Below the pieces are notes generated by a model. It made no database searches. It was not told the origin of the DNA and saw only the letters and a list, made by a program, of their open reading frames with translations. From Desulfosporosinus nitroreducens (GTDB lineage Bacteria; Bacillota; Desulfitobacteriia; Desulfitobacteriales; Desulfitobacteriaceae), in assembly GCF_023897015.1 (NCBI RefSeq), contig NZ_JAMHFY010000011.1, positions 1 to 64,000 on the forward strand: a stretch of DNA of 64,000 bases. Direction: 5' to 3'. Shown piece by piece: positions 25,806-35,084 of this stretch. Each line of letters starts with the position of its first letter. Positions within the stretch are counted from its first letter, which is position 1. A program made the position numbers and the translations under genes.

Positions 25806-26055
25806 AATATAAAGATCAACGTAGTAATGCCTTTGGCATTCAATATAATGACCTAAGTCACTCGGTTAGTGCCTAAAATACAACTAAAATATACCCAACA
25901 AGAACTAAGTATTTCTCTATGAAAGGGTTTTGTTCGAGAGTCAACTGATGTGGTGTTAGTACGACAAAATGAATGAAGGTGATAACAATCTTGTACCTAA
26001 TAAGTCTTGAACAAATCACTATAAAATCCAATGAAGTTGATGGGAGTAATGTACT

Positions 26056-28053
26056 ATGAAAAGTATAAAGATTAAGATGGTTGTATATATAGGGGGTCTC
26101 TTACTTTTCGTTTGTGGAGGCCTGGGTCTGATATCCTACATCGATGGTGCTAAAGCGATGACGGCTCAGATTGAACAAACCCTGCCTGAGTTAGCAGGTG
26201 AAGGGGCAAGGGTTGTATCCGAAAGAATGAAGGCTGTGTTAGGAACACTTGAAGCTGTGGCCAACCAAGATCGGATAAAGGATTTGAACAATGCTTGGGA
26301 GGACAAAAGCAAAATTCTTCAAGATGAGACTAAAAGAAGCGGACACATATCTATGCTTATTGCTGGACTGGATGGATCGGCAGAATTGACAACCGGGAAA
26401 GAGGTTAATGTCAAAGACAGGGACTATTTTCAGAAGGCAATAGCAGGTAACAGAGCTATATCAGAACCATTAGTCAGCAAAGATGACGGCTCCATAATTA
26501 TTGTTTATGCAGTGCCGATAAAGCAAGAAGGTGTTATAGTCGGTGTTTTGGCTGCATTGAGGGATGGAGCTAATCTGAGCAAAATTACTAATGATATTAC
26601 GTTCGGCCAATCAGGAAAAGCTTTCATGATCAATGAAAAGGGTACTAAGATTGCTCATAGTAACGTAGAACTAGTTATGAACATGGACAATGACTTTGAA
26701 AATGTTAAACAGGATTCCTCACTTGAGTCTTTAGTAAAGCTGGAAAAACTAATGACCGAGGGCAAAACTGGCGTTGGTGAGTATGAGTATACTGGGATAG
26801 TAAAATATCTTGGATATGCACCTGTTGAAGGAACAAGCTGGTCATTAGCTGTGGCGGCCCCTAAAGATGAAGTTATGTCCGGGATACATACTATGGGCAG
26901 GTCGATTTTCATTGCCTCAACGATATTTTTATTGATTAGCTTAGGAGTGGGGTACTTTGTAGCCAGGTTAATTGCTAATCCTATTATGTCGGCTACTGAG
27001 CATATAAAGGTCATAGCTACAGGGGATTTCACTCACTCTGCTCCCAAGGAACTTATGGACAGAAAGGATGAGATAGGGGTACTCAGCAAAGCTATTGAGA
27101 CAATGCAACAATCTGTTAAAGAAGTGGTTAAAGGAGTTATCAACGAATCTCGAAATGTTGAAAACGCTGTAATAGCGACGGGTCAAGCTATGACTGAGTT
27201 GACCTCGCAGATCAATGAAGTGTCAGCAACAACAGAGGAACTGTCCGCTGGAATGGAGGAAACTGCAGCATCAGGTGAGGAAATGAGTGCATCAGTTACT
27301 GAAATCGAGAGGGCAGTGAGCTCAATCTCACTTAAAGCCCAGCAGGGGGCTATCTCTGCGGGCGAAATAAGCAAAAGAGCAAGCACACTAAACCAAGGTG
27401 CAGTCTCCTCCCAAAACAATGCACAGATAATCTATCTAAATACGCAAGAAAAAATGATTAAAGCGATTGAAGAATCTAAAGCGGTAGATCAGATCAATAT
27501 CTTATCGGATGCGATATTGCAAATTACATCCCAAACCAATCTTCTTGCCTTAAATGCGGCCATTGAGGCTGCAAGGGCTGGGGAAGCAGGTAAAGGTTTT
27601 GCAGTCGTTGCAGATGAGATAAGGAAATTGGCAGAGAACTCTAAGAATACTGTTAATGAGATACAGAACGTGACAAAGATAGTCGTTTCATCAGTTGGAA
27701 ACCTGTCAGAAAGCTCTTCGAGTGTTTTAGAGTTCATAGACAAGCAGGTTCTTAGAGACTATGAAAATATGCTTAAAATTAGTGAGCAATATAACAAGGA
27801 TGCGGAGTTTGTTGATAATCTTGTAACTGACTTCAGTGCAACCTCGGAGGAACTTACCGCTTCAATACAGGAGATGGCGAAAGTAATCGAAGAAATTGCT
27901 GTAGCCGCAAATCAAGGGGCTGAAGGGACAACGAATATTGCGCAGAAAAGCATAACAGTAGTCGAAAAGTCAGATGAGGTAATGAAACAGGCTGATTTAT
28001 CAAAGGCAAGCTCAGATAATCTTATTGAAATGGTATCAAGATTCAGAGTCTAG
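26056..28053 (+). CDS. Methyl-accepting chemotaxis protein (dCache type)
   Basis: A 665-residue chemoreceptor. Membrane helix 1 spans about 8-29, an extracellular dCache-like ligand domain about 35-275 ([32 protein letters not shown] is the usual segment), helix 2 about 283-305 and HAMP to about 360. The cytoplasmic signalling tip reads [42 protein letters not shown]. Glutamate/glutamine pairs flanking it are possible CheR sites. The ligand is unknown. GGGAG is about 10 bases before the ATG; a terminator hairpin follows. Confidence 0.92.
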   Translation: MKSIKIKMVVYIGGLLLFVCGGLGLISYIDGAKAMTAQIEQTLPELAGEGARVVSERMKAVLGTLEAVANQDRIKDLNNAWEDKSKILQDETKRSGHISMLIAGLDGSAELTTGKEVNVKDRDYFQKAIAGNRAISEPLVSKDDGSIIIVYAVPIKQEGVIVGVLAALRDGANLSKITNDITFGQSGKAFMINEKGTKIAHSNVELVMNMDNDFENVKQDSSLESLVKLEKLMTEGKTGVGEYEYTGIVKYLGYAPVEGTSWSLAVAAPKDEVMSGIHTMGRSIFIASTIFLLISLGVGYFVARLIANPIMSATEHIKVIATGDFTHSAPKELMDRKDEIGVLSKAIETMQQSVKEVVKGVINESRNVENAVIATGQAMTELTSQINEVSATTEELSAGMEETAASGEEMSASVTEIERAVSSISLKAQQGAISAGEISKRASTLNQGAVSSQNNAQIIYLNTQEKMIKAIEESKAVDQINILSDAILQITSQTNLLALNAAIEAARAGEAGKGFAVVADEIRKLAENSKNTVNEIQNVTKIVVSSVGNLSESSSSVLEFIDKQVLRDYENMLKISEQYNKDAEFVDNLVTDFSATSEELTASIQEMAKVIEEIAVAANQGAEGTTNIAQKSITVVEKSDEVMKQADLSKASSDNLIEMVSRFRV

Positions 28054-28120
28054 AAGTAATTAGGATATAAGAATAAAGGTTTTATTCCGGTTCCATAAAT
28101 CCTATGATTTTCGGAAATAA

Positions 28121-28172
28121 GAGGGAGCAGTACTAGAGTTGTAATTAAACAACACTGGTACTGCTCTAATTT
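28121..28172 (+). terminator. Rho-independent terminator
   Basis: GGGAGCAGTACTAGAGTTGT-type sequence (from about 28123) folds onto ACAACACTGGTACTGCTC, with ATTTTTAC behind it. Confidence 0.7.
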
Positions 28173-28276
28173 TTACAAAAGTTATTTTACTAAGAATACA
28201 ATAATGAGGAATTATTAAATTGAGAACTGAGAATCCTATATTTAAAGGTGTGTTTAGAAAAAAGGTGATTTAAAGT

Positions 28277-28750
28277 ATGCAGTCTTTTAAAAAGAGTATA
28301 ATTTTAATGGGTTTAGTTTTTCTTGTAATATATATTGTTTATAGATTTTCCTACGCTTGGTTTTGTAATCCGTCCTCATGTGTGAAATGCCATGAAGTAG
28401 AACCGTATGTTGTATCCTGGGATGAATCTCCTCATAGCACTGTAGACTGTCGGGCATGTCATGAAGGTAGAGGGCCTTTTCATAGACTTGACTTCACGGT
28501 TCGCGGTATAAGAGACATTGGGATCCACTTTAAGGGAACTTACTCTTTCCCAATGAAGTCTGTCGTCTACGATTCTAATTGTATTAATTGTCATGTTGGT
28601 GATTTCAAACCAGAGTTAGAGGCTCCGACTATGCCTAAAGGGCATGCCAAACTTATTAAAAATGGAGTAGGATGCAACAATTGCCATAGAGATACGGGAC
28701 ATAAGAATGGACTTCTCGTTGATGTTAAGTTTGAGTCGCTGGAACCGTAA
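28277..28750 (+). CDS. Membrane-anchored tetraheme c-type cytochrome (NapC/NirT-like)
   Basis: A 157-residue protein with an N-terminal uncleaved anchor (residues 7-27) and four heme-attachment motifs: CVKCH, CRACH, CINCH and CNNCH. This number and the single anchor match small NapC/NirT/NrfH-type quinol-oxidising cytochromes, which pass electrons from menaquinol to enzymes outside the membrane. Extra histidines could be distal ligands. No partner reductase is adjacent; the next gene converges and regulates molybdate uptake. AGGTGAT precedes the ATG. Confidence 0.85.
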   Translation: MQSFKKSIILMGLVFLVIYIVYRFSYAWFCNPSSCVKCHEVEPYVVSWDESPHSTVDCRACHEGRGPFHRLDFTVRGIRDIGIHFKGTYSFPMKSVVYDSNCINCHVGDFKPELEAPTMPKGHAKLIKNGVGCNNCHRDTGHKNGLLVDVKFESLEP

Positions 28751-28786
28751 AACAGTTCTTAATGGTAGACAATCGAGAGATAATAA

Positions 28787-29734
28787 CTAGGTTTTTGCGA
28801 TGATCTCTCCCATAAGGGATATATCATACCCGCCAATTCCCATCACTTCATTGCGAAAGGAGGGGGATTTTAAGATGCTAATTAAGGCTTGAAAATGAGG
28901 GCGTTCCAGATCTTCTAGGCGTATTACTAAATCATAGCGTTCTTTATGCAGTGGGATGAAATCAAGATTAATGAATTGCATGGCCACTTTTTCAATCCCT
29001 AACCCAACGTCCGCTTCCCCACGTGCAACTTTACTGGCTATGGCCAGGTGAGTCATTTCTTCATCTGTATAGCCAAGAATATCTTTGCGATTAATTCCTG
29101 AAATTCTCAGTTGTTCATCTAACAACACTCTAGCACCGGACCCTCTTTCACGGTTTATAAAACGAATATCGGGTTTAGTTAAGTCACTCCAAGTGGTAAT
29201 ATTCTTGGGGTTTCCTTTGGCAACATAAAAACCTTCCATTCGATAAACCAAGTTTATGATGCAAGTCTGGTGACCTGGTAACAATCTGCGAACGTAGGGA
29301 ATATTATATTCGTTGGTATCGCTATCCCATAAGTGGGCAGTAACAACGTTGGCAAGGCCACGGTACAAGGCCATGAGTCCGTCAATGCTTCCGATATAGC
29401 GACGTAAGAAGTGAATCTGGGGAAACTGTTTTTCTAAATAGCGGGTTAAGATGTCCAAGACAATATCTTGACCGCAGATGACTAGGTCTTCGTCACGAGA
29501 GATACTTTGATTTAAACGTTCGCTCGATGCTGGGGGGTCTAATAGGGAGGGAAGGGAACTCATCCCTTTAGATTTTTGCTTATAGCTCTCGATATCAGCG
29601 CCTTCAACGCGGACCTTGCGGCCAATATGGTAAGCTGCCAGCTCGCCCCGCTTGATCAGCTCATAAACCGTGAACTTGGAAATCCTAAGGATTTTGGCAA
29701 CTTCTTCGGGCGTATACGAAATATCAGTGGACAT
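28787..29734 (-). CDS. HTH / periplasmic-binding-protein-like regulator, probably of molybdate uptake
   Basis: A 315-residue cytoplasmic regulator. Residues 5-55 are an excisionase-type helix-turn-helix (SYTPEEVAKILRISKFTVYELIKRGELAAYHIGRKVRVEGADI). The rest is a type-2 PBP-like ligand domain without signal peptide (WSDLTKPDIRFINRERGSGARVLLDEQL). Such fusions are found beside molybdate/tungstate transporters and are thought to sense the oxyanion. It diverges from modA, and an inverted repeat lies between the two starts. Whether it activates or represses cannot be read from sequence. Confidence 0.8.
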   Translation of the reverse strand: MSTDISYTPEEVAKILRISKFTVYELIKRGELAAYHIGRKVRVEGADIESYKQKSKGMSSLPSLLDPPASSERLNQSISRDEDLVICGQDIVLDILTRYLEKQFPQIHFLRRYIGSIDGLMALYRGLANVVTAHLWDSDTNEYNIPYVRRLLPGHQTCIINLVYRMEGFYVAKGNPKNITTWSDLTKPDIRFINRERGSGARVLLDEQLRISGINRKDILGYTDEEMTHLAIASKVARGEADVGLGIEKVAMQFINLDFIPLHKERYDLVIRLEDLERPHFQALISILKSPSFRNEVMGIGGYDISLMGEIIAKT

Positions 29735-29802
29735 ATCTAACGCACCTGTCTCTCATGAGTATTTTCCATAATGAATGCAATTAGTAATTTCTCACTTATG
29801 TC

Positions 29803-29832
29803 TTGCTATTGTATTATAACATATCGTATAAT
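29803..29832 (+). promoter_or_regulatory. Putative modA promoter
   Basis: TTGCTA (29803-29808) and a perfect TATAAT (29827-29832) are 18 bases apart and read towards modA. Confidence 0.5.
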
Positions 29833-29851
29833 GGCAGTGTAGTTCAGTGTT

Positions 29852-29920
29852 GTTAGTTTACGTTTGCTCGTGTTCGATGAAAGATACTTATTTTCCTAAC
29901 ACTAACAAATATAAACTAAC
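29852..29920. promoter_or_regulatory. Putative mod-regulator operator
   Basis: GTTAGTTTA (29852-29860) and TAAACTAAC (29912-29920) are perfect inverted repeats downstream of the predicted modA promoter, with CTAACACTAACA between them. The position would suit repression or looping by the divergently encoded regulator. Confidence 0.5.
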
Positions 29921-29960
29921 ATGATTAGAGATCACTAAGAAAGATTGAGGAGGAGTATAA

Positions 29961-30773
29961 GTGAAGAAAGTCTCATGGTTATTAGTATTAAGTTTTGGAT
30001 TTCTGCTAATTCTATCTTCTGTCGGTTGTAATACAGGAAGTAATAATCCCTCAGCAACAAACGTCCCAAAAGTTGAACCTGCAGAAATCATGGTATCTGC
30101 CGCAGCGAGTATGAAAGATTCGTTGACGGAAATCCAGAAAGCGTATGCTGAGAAAACAACCGGAGTAAAGCTTACCTTCGTCTTTGGAGCTTCAGGTACA
30201 CTCCAACAACAAATCGAACAAGGTGCTCCGGTTGACCTTTTCATTTCTGCTGGAAAAACCCAGATGGATGCCCTCGAACAAAAGAATTTGTTACTTAAAG
30301 AGAGTAAAGTCGATTTAGTAGGAAATGAATTAGTGCTTGTCACGGGGAAGGATAACAACAAGGTTACGTCCCTCGAAGATTTGACTAAACCAGATATTGA
30401 TAAGATCAGCATTGGTACACCTGAGTCCGTGCCCGCTGGAAAGTACGCACAAGAATCATTGACGAATCTCAAACTTTGGGATGCCTTAAAGCCGAAGTTT
30501 GTTTTGGCTAAGGATGTGACCCAGGTCCTGAATTACGTAGAAACAGGTAATGTAGAGGCAGGGCTTGTGTACAAATCCGATGCTCAAGGGTCAGCAAAGG
30601 TTAAGGTTGTATCAGTGGTCCCGGAGAGCAGTCATAAAGCCATTGTCTATCCTGTAGCGGTTATTTCGGCTACTAAAAACAAGCAAGTTACTGAGGATTT
30701 TCTAAAATACTTAGAGAGTTCTGAAGCCCAGCAAATATTTGTAAAATACGGTTTTAAGACATTAGCAAAATAA
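29961..30773 (+). CDS. modA: Molybdate ABC transporter substrate-binding lipoprotein
   Basis: A 270-residue extracellular lipoprotein that captures molybdate or tungstate. The signal peptide ends in the lipobox SSVGC (Cys about 23). The oxyanion-binding signature follows: VSAAASMKDSLTEIQKAYAEKTTGVKLTFVFGASGTLQQQIEQGAPVDLFISAGKTQMD. The C-terminal YPVAVISATKNKQVTEDFLKYLES is standard. The start is GTG, 5 bases behind AGGAGGAG. It leads modA-modB-modC. No signal discriminates Mo from W. Confidence 0.92.
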   Translation: MKKVSWLLVLSFGFLLILSSVGCNTGSNNPSATNVPKVEPAEIMVSAAASMKDSLTEIQKAYAEKTTGVKLTFVFGASGTLQQQIEQGAPVDLFISAGKTQMDALEQKNLLLKESKVDLVGNELVLVTGKDNNKVTSLEDLTKPDIDKISIGTPESVPAGKYAQESLTNLKLWDALKPKFVLAKDVTQVLNYVETGNVEAGLVYKSDAQGSAKVKVVSVVPESSHKAIVYPVAVISATKNKQVTEDFLKYLESSEAQQIFVKYGFKTLAK

Positions 30774-30797
30774 AAAATAAATTTCCGGGGGAGTCCG

Positions 30798-31484
30798 ATG
30801 GAATTTAGTTATGTTCCGATAGTTTTGTCTCTGAAAGTTGCCTTTGCCGCTGTTATTATTGTCACTTGTTCTTCTATACCAATAGCAGCCCTTATGGCCA
30901 AGCGTGAGTTCTTCGGTAAAGATGTTGTAGAGTCAATCATTACGTTGCCGTTGGTGCTTCCCCCCTCGGTTATCGGCTTCATGTTGCTTTATGTTTTTGG
31001 GAAAAACGGTCCCTTAGGGAAGTTGTTCGAACAATGGTTTCATACTCGAATCGTCTTTACCCTAGCGGGAGCAGTAATCGCAGCCGCTGTCGTAGCCTTT
31101 CCTTTGATGTACCAATCTGTAAAGGTGGCCATTGAGAATGTTGATCAAAATCTTGAGAAGGCAGCGCGTACATTAGGGGCTGGAGAACTTAGGGTGTTCT
31201 TCACCATAACCCTTCCGTTAGCTTTGAATGGTATTGTCGCAGGCTTAGTCTTAGCCTTCGCTCGGTCTCTGGGGGAATTTGGAGCTACCTTGATGATTGC
31301 AGGAAATATTCCGGGCAAGACGCAAACAATGCCGATTGCCATCTACTTTGCTAATGAAGCGGGCGACACAGGGCAAGCGAGCATATTGGTTATCATCATG
31401 ACTATTTTTAGTTTTCTGGTTATTTATGGACTGAACCGATGGGGAAAAGGATCACGACGAGACTCGCGAGGAGGTGGGGCATAA
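30798..31484 (+). CDS. modB: Molybdate ABC transporter permease
   Basis: A 228-residue inner-membrane permease with five to six helices. The cytoplasmic coupling segment NLEKAARTLGAGELRVFFTITLPLALNGIVAGLVLAFARSLGEFGATLMIAGNIPGKTQT, with its EAA-type loop and terminal FGATLMIAGNIPG, is diagnostic for ModB/CysT-type permeases. It follows modA by 24 bases, and its stop overlaps the modC start. Confidence 0.92.
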   Translation: MEFSYVPIVLSLKVAFAAVIIVTCSSIPIAALMAKREFFGKDVVESIITLPLVLPPSVIGFMLLYVFGKNGPLGKLFEQWFHTRIVFTLAGAVIAAAVVAFPLMYQSVKVAIENVDQNLEKAARTLGAGELRVFFTITLPLALNGIVAGLVLAFARSLGEFGATLMIAGNIPGKTQTMPIAIYFANEAGDTGQASILVIIMTIFSFLVIYGLNRWGKGSRRDSRGGGA

Positions 31485-32149
31485 TGCTAAAGGCGTTTTT
31501 TCAGAAAAAGTTACCAACCTTCGAGCTTGAAATCAATTTCTCCTTGAGCAATGGAATTCTTGCCCTTGTTGGTCCCTCTGGTGCAGGTAAGACGACGATC
31601 TTGCAATGTGTAGCAGGCCTCCAGACCCCTTCGTCGGGGGAGATTAATATCAATGACAAGATCGTCTTCTCTTCTGAGCAGGGTGTAAACATTCCAATTA
31701 GAAAGCGACGCATAGGCTACGTTTTCCAAGACTATGCTCTTTTTCCGCACATGACTGTGGAGAAAAATGTGATGTATGGAAAGCCCCAGAAAGGGAGTAT
31801 CCCCAACAAGGCGCTTACCGTTTCCAATGTATTAGAAATGCTAAAGATTGAACATCTGCGAAATCGCTATCCCAATCAGATTTCGGGTGGAGAAAAACAA
31901 AGAGTCGCTCTCGCCCGTGCCTTAATGACCGAGCCCGAACTTTTGTTGCTCGATGAACCGCTCTCCGCCCTTGATCAGGATACACGGAGTACACTTCAAC
32001 AAGAGTTGCTTAAGCTTCAAGTCCAATGGCAGATTCCTTTCATCTTAGTAACGCATGATCTTCAGGAAGCAGAAATGCTGGGAAATCAGATTATTAAGCT
32101 GGATCATGGTAAGCAAGAGGAGATTAGAAAGTTCGATGTAGCTCAATGA
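31484..32149 (+). CDS. modC: Molybdate ABC transporter ATPase, short form
   Basis: A 221-residue ABC ATPase powering the ModAB importer. It has GPSGAGKTT (Walker A), QDYALFPHMTVEKN (Q loop), ISGGEKQRVALARAL (signature), LLLLDEPLSALD (Walker B/D loop) and VTHD (switch His). It ends just after the core and lacks the C-terminal molybdate-binding TOBE domain of full-length ModC. I place the start at ATG 31484, overlapping the modB TAA by one base behind GGAGGTGGGG; the frame is open further upstream but inside modB. Confidence 0.88.
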   Translation: MLKAFFQKKLPTFELEINFSLSNGILALVGPSGAGKTTILQCVAGLQTPSSGEININDKIVFSSEQGVNIPIRKRRIGYVFQDYALFPHMTVEKNVMYGKPQKGSIPNKALTVSNVLEMLKIEHLRNRYPNQISGGEKQRVALARALMTEPELLLLDEPLSALDQDTRSTLQQELLKLQVQWQIPFILVTHDLQEAEMLGNQIIKLDHGKQEEIRKFDVAQ

Positions 32150-32191
32150 AGCAGACCCTCTGCATTTAAAACCAAGGAAAATTGAATAGTT

Positions 32192-32303
32192 AATCTCCGA
32201 GCCAGAATGACCTAAAGAGCAAATCCATGGTCACTGGACAGGGCCTTAGGTCCTCAGGGTGTTCCCGGAAACGGGTAGGCCTTCCATTTTGAAAAGGAGT
32301 AGC
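32192..32303 (+). ncRNA. Moco-type riboswitch, copy 1
   Basis: ATCTCCGAGCC opens the motif, closed by GAAAAGGAG. Inside are TCCTCAGGGTGTTCCCGGAAACGGG, with the CCG-GAAA-CGG tetraloop hairpin, and GCCTTCC, the conserved core of the molybdenum/tungsten-cofactor (Moco/Tuco) RNA. GCCAG (about 32200) pairs with CTGG (about 32233), and GGGCC with GGTCC. It precedes a terminator and modBCAD, so high cofactor should switch uptake off. Confidence 0.85.
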
Positions 32304-32331
32304 AAGTATTAGACTGGACGCCAGTTTATTT

Positions 32332-32357
32332 AGGGCTCTCTTTTTGGGAGTCCTATT
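32332..32357 (+). terminator. Terminator of the copy-1 riboswitch
   Basis: AGGGCTCTC (32332-32340) pairs, with two wobble pairs, with GGGAGTCCT (32346-32354), followed by ATTTATT. It is the likely expression platform of the riboswitch. Confidence 0.6.
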
Positions 32358-32396
32358 TATTATGCCATTGTACATGACGATAGAGAGGGGGTTATT

Positions 32397-32441
32397 GTGT
32401 TTATCGTGATTTATTGGGAATGGACTATACCCCGTTATTGA
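32397..32441 (+). CDS. Possible 14-codon leader ORF overlapping modB2
   Basis: GTG at 32397 stands 5 bases behind GAGAGGGGG, the best ribosome binding site in this leader, and opens a 14-codon frame (MFIVIYWEWTIPRY) stopping at 32441. It overlaps the modB2 start in another frame, so translation could be coupled. It may also be chance. Confidence 0.3.
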   Translation: MFIVIYWEWTIPRY

Positions 32442-33100
32442 TTTCACTAAGAGCAGCAATAATAGCAACTATTGTGACCTTTTTCTTGGGTATTGCAGCT
32501 GCATGCTTTGTTTCGGGATATAGGGGAAAATTCAAGGGATTGATTGACGGCGTGCTTACCTTGCCTCTGGTTTTGCCACCGACAGTTATAGGATTCTTGC
32601 TTCTTATACTTTTTGGCAAGAACGGACCTCTTGGGAAACTCTTAATGTCTATTGGAAAGACCGTGATATTTTCTTGGCCAGCAACCGTGATAGCGGCTTC
32701 AGTTGTCGCTTTCCCCTTAATGTATCGAACGGTCAGAAGTGCTTTTGAACAAATTGATCAAAATATTATTAATGCTGCTCGTACGCTGGGTGTCTCAGAG
32801 TGGAAAATATTTTGGAGGATAACGATTCCGCTTGCTTGGCCGGGAGTAGCTGCAGGTACGGTATTAGCTTTTGCCAGGGCCTTGGGCGATTTTGGCGCAA
32901 CGCTCATGATTGGTGGTAATATACCTGGGAAAACGCTGACAATCCCTGCTGCTATTTTCTTTGCAGCCGAAAGCGGAGAAATGAGAAAGGCTTTGATATG
33001 GGTGATACTTATTTTTATTGTTTCCTTGATCGTTATGACGTTAATGAATTATTGGACGGATTACCAGCGCAAGATGATCGCTACCGCTGGCAGAAAATAG
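32420..33100 (+). CDS. modB: Molybdate/tungstate ABC permease, second system
   Basis: A second ModB-type permease of about 226 residues, close in sequence to the first: LTLPLVLPPTVIGFLLLILFGKNGPLGKLL and NIINAARTLGVSEWKIFWRITIPLAWPGVAAGTVLAFARALGDFGATLMIGGNIPGKTLT. Start choice is uncertain: ATG at 32420 has GGGA touching it, and TTG at 32414 lies two codons earlier. Translation may depend on the short frame at 32397. It is first in modB-modC-modA-modD behind the riboswitch; the unusual B-C-A order differs from the first operon. Confidence 0.88.
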   Translation: MDYTPLLISLRAAIIATIVTFFLGIAAACFVSGYRGKFKGLIDGVLTLPLVLPPTVIGFLLLILFGKNGPLGKLLMSIGKTVIFSWPATVIAASVVAFPLMYRTVRSAFEQIDQNIINAARTLGVSEWKIFWRITIPLAWPGVAAGTVLAFARALGDFGATLMIGGNIPGKTLTIPAAIFFAAESGEMRKALIWVILIFIVSLIVMTLMNYWTDYQRKMIATAGRK

Positions 33101-33101
33101 T

Positions 33102-34163
33102 ATGGAAATATTGGTTGATATCCAAAAAAAACTTCCAGGGTTTGAACTTGATGTTAATTTTGAGGCAGGCATGGACATTCTTGGACTTCTAGGAGCTTCA
33201 GGTTCTGGAAAGAGTATGACCTTGCGCTGTATCGCAGGAATTGATACCCCGGATAGGGGCAGAATTGTTCTCAACGGCCGGACTTTGTTCGACTCTCAGA
33301 AAGGCATTAATCTCCCCTGCCGCAAAAGGAAGCTGGGCTATTTATTTCAAAACTACGCCCTTTTTCCTAATATGACTGTCGAAGAGAACATTGGTTTCGG
33401 AATTGGAGATAAAAAGAGAGAGGAAAGAATGGCAATCATCAAGGAAAAGGTGAAGATGATTAAGCTGGAAGGCTTGGAAAAAAGGTATCCCAACCAACTT
33501 TCCGGGGGACAACAGCAACGGGTTGCTCTGGCCAGAGCTTTGGCTATTGAGCCAGAGGCGTTACTCTTGGATGAACCATTTTCCGCACTTGACAACTATC
33601 TAAGAAGCCATATGGTCAAACAGCTGACTGAGACTTTAGCAGATTATCTTGGAGTAACCCTGTTCGTAACCCATAATATGGATGAGGTCTATAGCGTTTG
33701 CAATAAATTGGTAGTTCTTTCAATGGGGAAAATTGAAGCAAAAGGAGGGACAGAGGAAGTATTCAGGTCTCCGCCTACACTTGTATCAGCGCAATTAACA
33801 GGGTGCAAGAACTTTTCTTTGGCAAAATACATATCACCGTTTGAGGTAGAGGCATTGGATTGGGGAATAACTTTAAAAACCAAGAACGAAATTGTTAAAC
33901 ACATCGAATTTGTGGGTATTCGTGCCCATGCGATCGAACTGGCCTTAGATGAAAAACAAGACAATGTGTTTAGGTGTTGGCTTAATTTCACAAGTCAGAC
34001 TCCATCAAGGATAACAACCTATCTATCCATACAAGTCCCGGCTTTAGGAAAGGACGGTTATCACATACAATGGGAGATCACCAAACAAATGTGGTTTGAA
34101 TTGAAGGATAAACCACAGCCTTGGAACCTCCGATTTAATCCTGATGATCTAATAATTGTCTAA
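33102..34163 (+). CDS. modC: Molybdate/tungstate ABC ATPase with TOBE-like domain, second system
   Basis: A 353-residue full-length ModC. The ATPase core has GASGSGKSM (an atypical Met after Ser in Walker A), QNYALFPNMTVEEN, LSGGQQQRVALARAL, LLLDEPFSALD and VTHNMDE. Residues beyond about 230 form a regulatory extension, with EVEALDWGITLKTKNEIVKHIEFVGIRAHAIEL resembling a TOBE/molybdate-binding fold. It starts one base after modB2 with only a weak ribosome binding site, suggesting coupling. This system is riboswitch-controlled, unlike modABC upstream. Confidence 0.88.
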   Translation: MEILVDIQKKLPGFELDVNFEAGMDILGLLGASGSGKSMTLRCIAGIDTPDRGRIVLNGRTLFDSQKGINLPCRKRKLGYLFQNYALFPNMTVEENIGFGIGDKKREERMAIIKEKVKMIKLEGLEKRYPNQLSGGQQQRVALARALAIEPEALLLDEPFSALDNYLRSHMVKQLTETLADYLGVTLFVTHNMDEVYSVCNKLVVLSMGKIEAKGGTEEVFRSPPTLVSAQLTGCKNFSLAKYISPFEVEALDWGITLKTKNEIVKHIEFVGIRAHAIELALDEKQDNVFRCWLNFTSQTPSRITTYLSIQVPALGKDGYHIQWEITKQMWFELKDKPQPWNLRFNPDDLIIV

Positions 34164-34205
34164 TTTTAAATCACTGCTAAATCTAATGAGGAAGAGGGGA
34201 AATCC

Positions 34206-35057
34206 ATGAAACCACTTTATAAAATCTGGAAGTTAAGTAAAGCTAAAGTTGCCTTGAGATTTGTTGCGTGTTCGATCTTGTTTCTTGTTCTGTTTATCTC
34301 AGGATGTTCCAGCGTTGTCAATCAAGCCTCAAAACCGGAAGACAACGGAGTTGCCTATAATAAACCTATTGAACTTTTGATTTCCACTGCTCCTAGTTTA
34401 AAAGGCTCCTTTGAAGAAATTAAAGGACTGTATACAGCAAAGAATGCTCAAGTGAACTTGGTATTTAACTATGGGCCGTCAGGTTCGCTCCAAAATCAAA
34501 TCGAGCAAGGTGCTGCCACTGATATTTTTATTTCTCAAGGTAAGCCGCAAATGGATGCGCTAGAGCAAAAGGGGCTTATTAAGAAGGACTCTAGGGTAAA
34601 TTTGCTGGGTGATGAACTTGTCTTAATCGTTAATAAAAGCAACACTTCTATCAATAGCTTTGAAGATCTAACCAAGCCGGAGGTTAAGAAAATTGGAATT
34701 GGTGAAGCCGAATCAGTTCCGGCAGCTAAGACTACGAAAGAAACCCTAGAGACCCTTAAATTATGGGATGCTTTACAACCCAAGATGGTAATGGGTAAGG
34801 ATCTAATGCAAGTGATGACTTATGTGGAGACCGACAATACCGAAGCAGGTTTTGTTTGGGATACTATTGCGATTACTTCGAATAAAGTTAAAATCGTAGC
34901 TGCGGCACCAGCTGATTCTCATAAACCGGTTGTATTGCCAGCGGCAGTAGTAGCAGCCTCCAAAAATAGTGATGAAGCTTCGAAGTTCTTGGAGTATTTA
35001 CAGAGTGATGAGGCTATGAAAGTATTCGGAAAGAATGGATTTATCAAGGTAAAATAG
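34206..35057 (+). CDS. modA: Molybdate/tungstate-binding lipoprotein, second system
   Basis: A 283-residue ModA paralogue with lipobox FISGC (Cys about 37) after a long charged N-terminus. ISTAPSLKGSFEEIKGLYTAKNAQVNLVFNYGPSGSLQNQIEQGAATDIFISQGKPQMD parallels the first ModA, but with APSLKGS in place of AASMKDS and NYGPSG for FGASG at the oxyanion site. These changes could shift preference between molybdate and tungstate; that is speculation. AGGGG precedes the ATG. Confidence 0.9.
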   Translation: MKPLYKIWKLSKAKVALRFVACSILFLVLFISGCSSVVNQASKPEDNGVAYNKPIELLISTAPSLKGSFEEIKGLYTAKNAQVNLVFNYGPSGSLQNQIEQGAATDIFISQGKPQMDALEQKGLIKKDSRVNLLGDELVLIVNKSNTSINSFEDLTKPEVKKIGIGEAESVPAAKTTKETLETLKLWDALQPKMVMGKDLMQVMTYVETDNTEAGFVWDTIAITSNKVKIVAAAPADSHKPVVLPAAVVAASKNSDEASKFLEYLQSDEAMKVFGKNGFIKVK

Positions 35058-35084
35058 TTAATGAAAAAGATGGAGGTTGAGACT

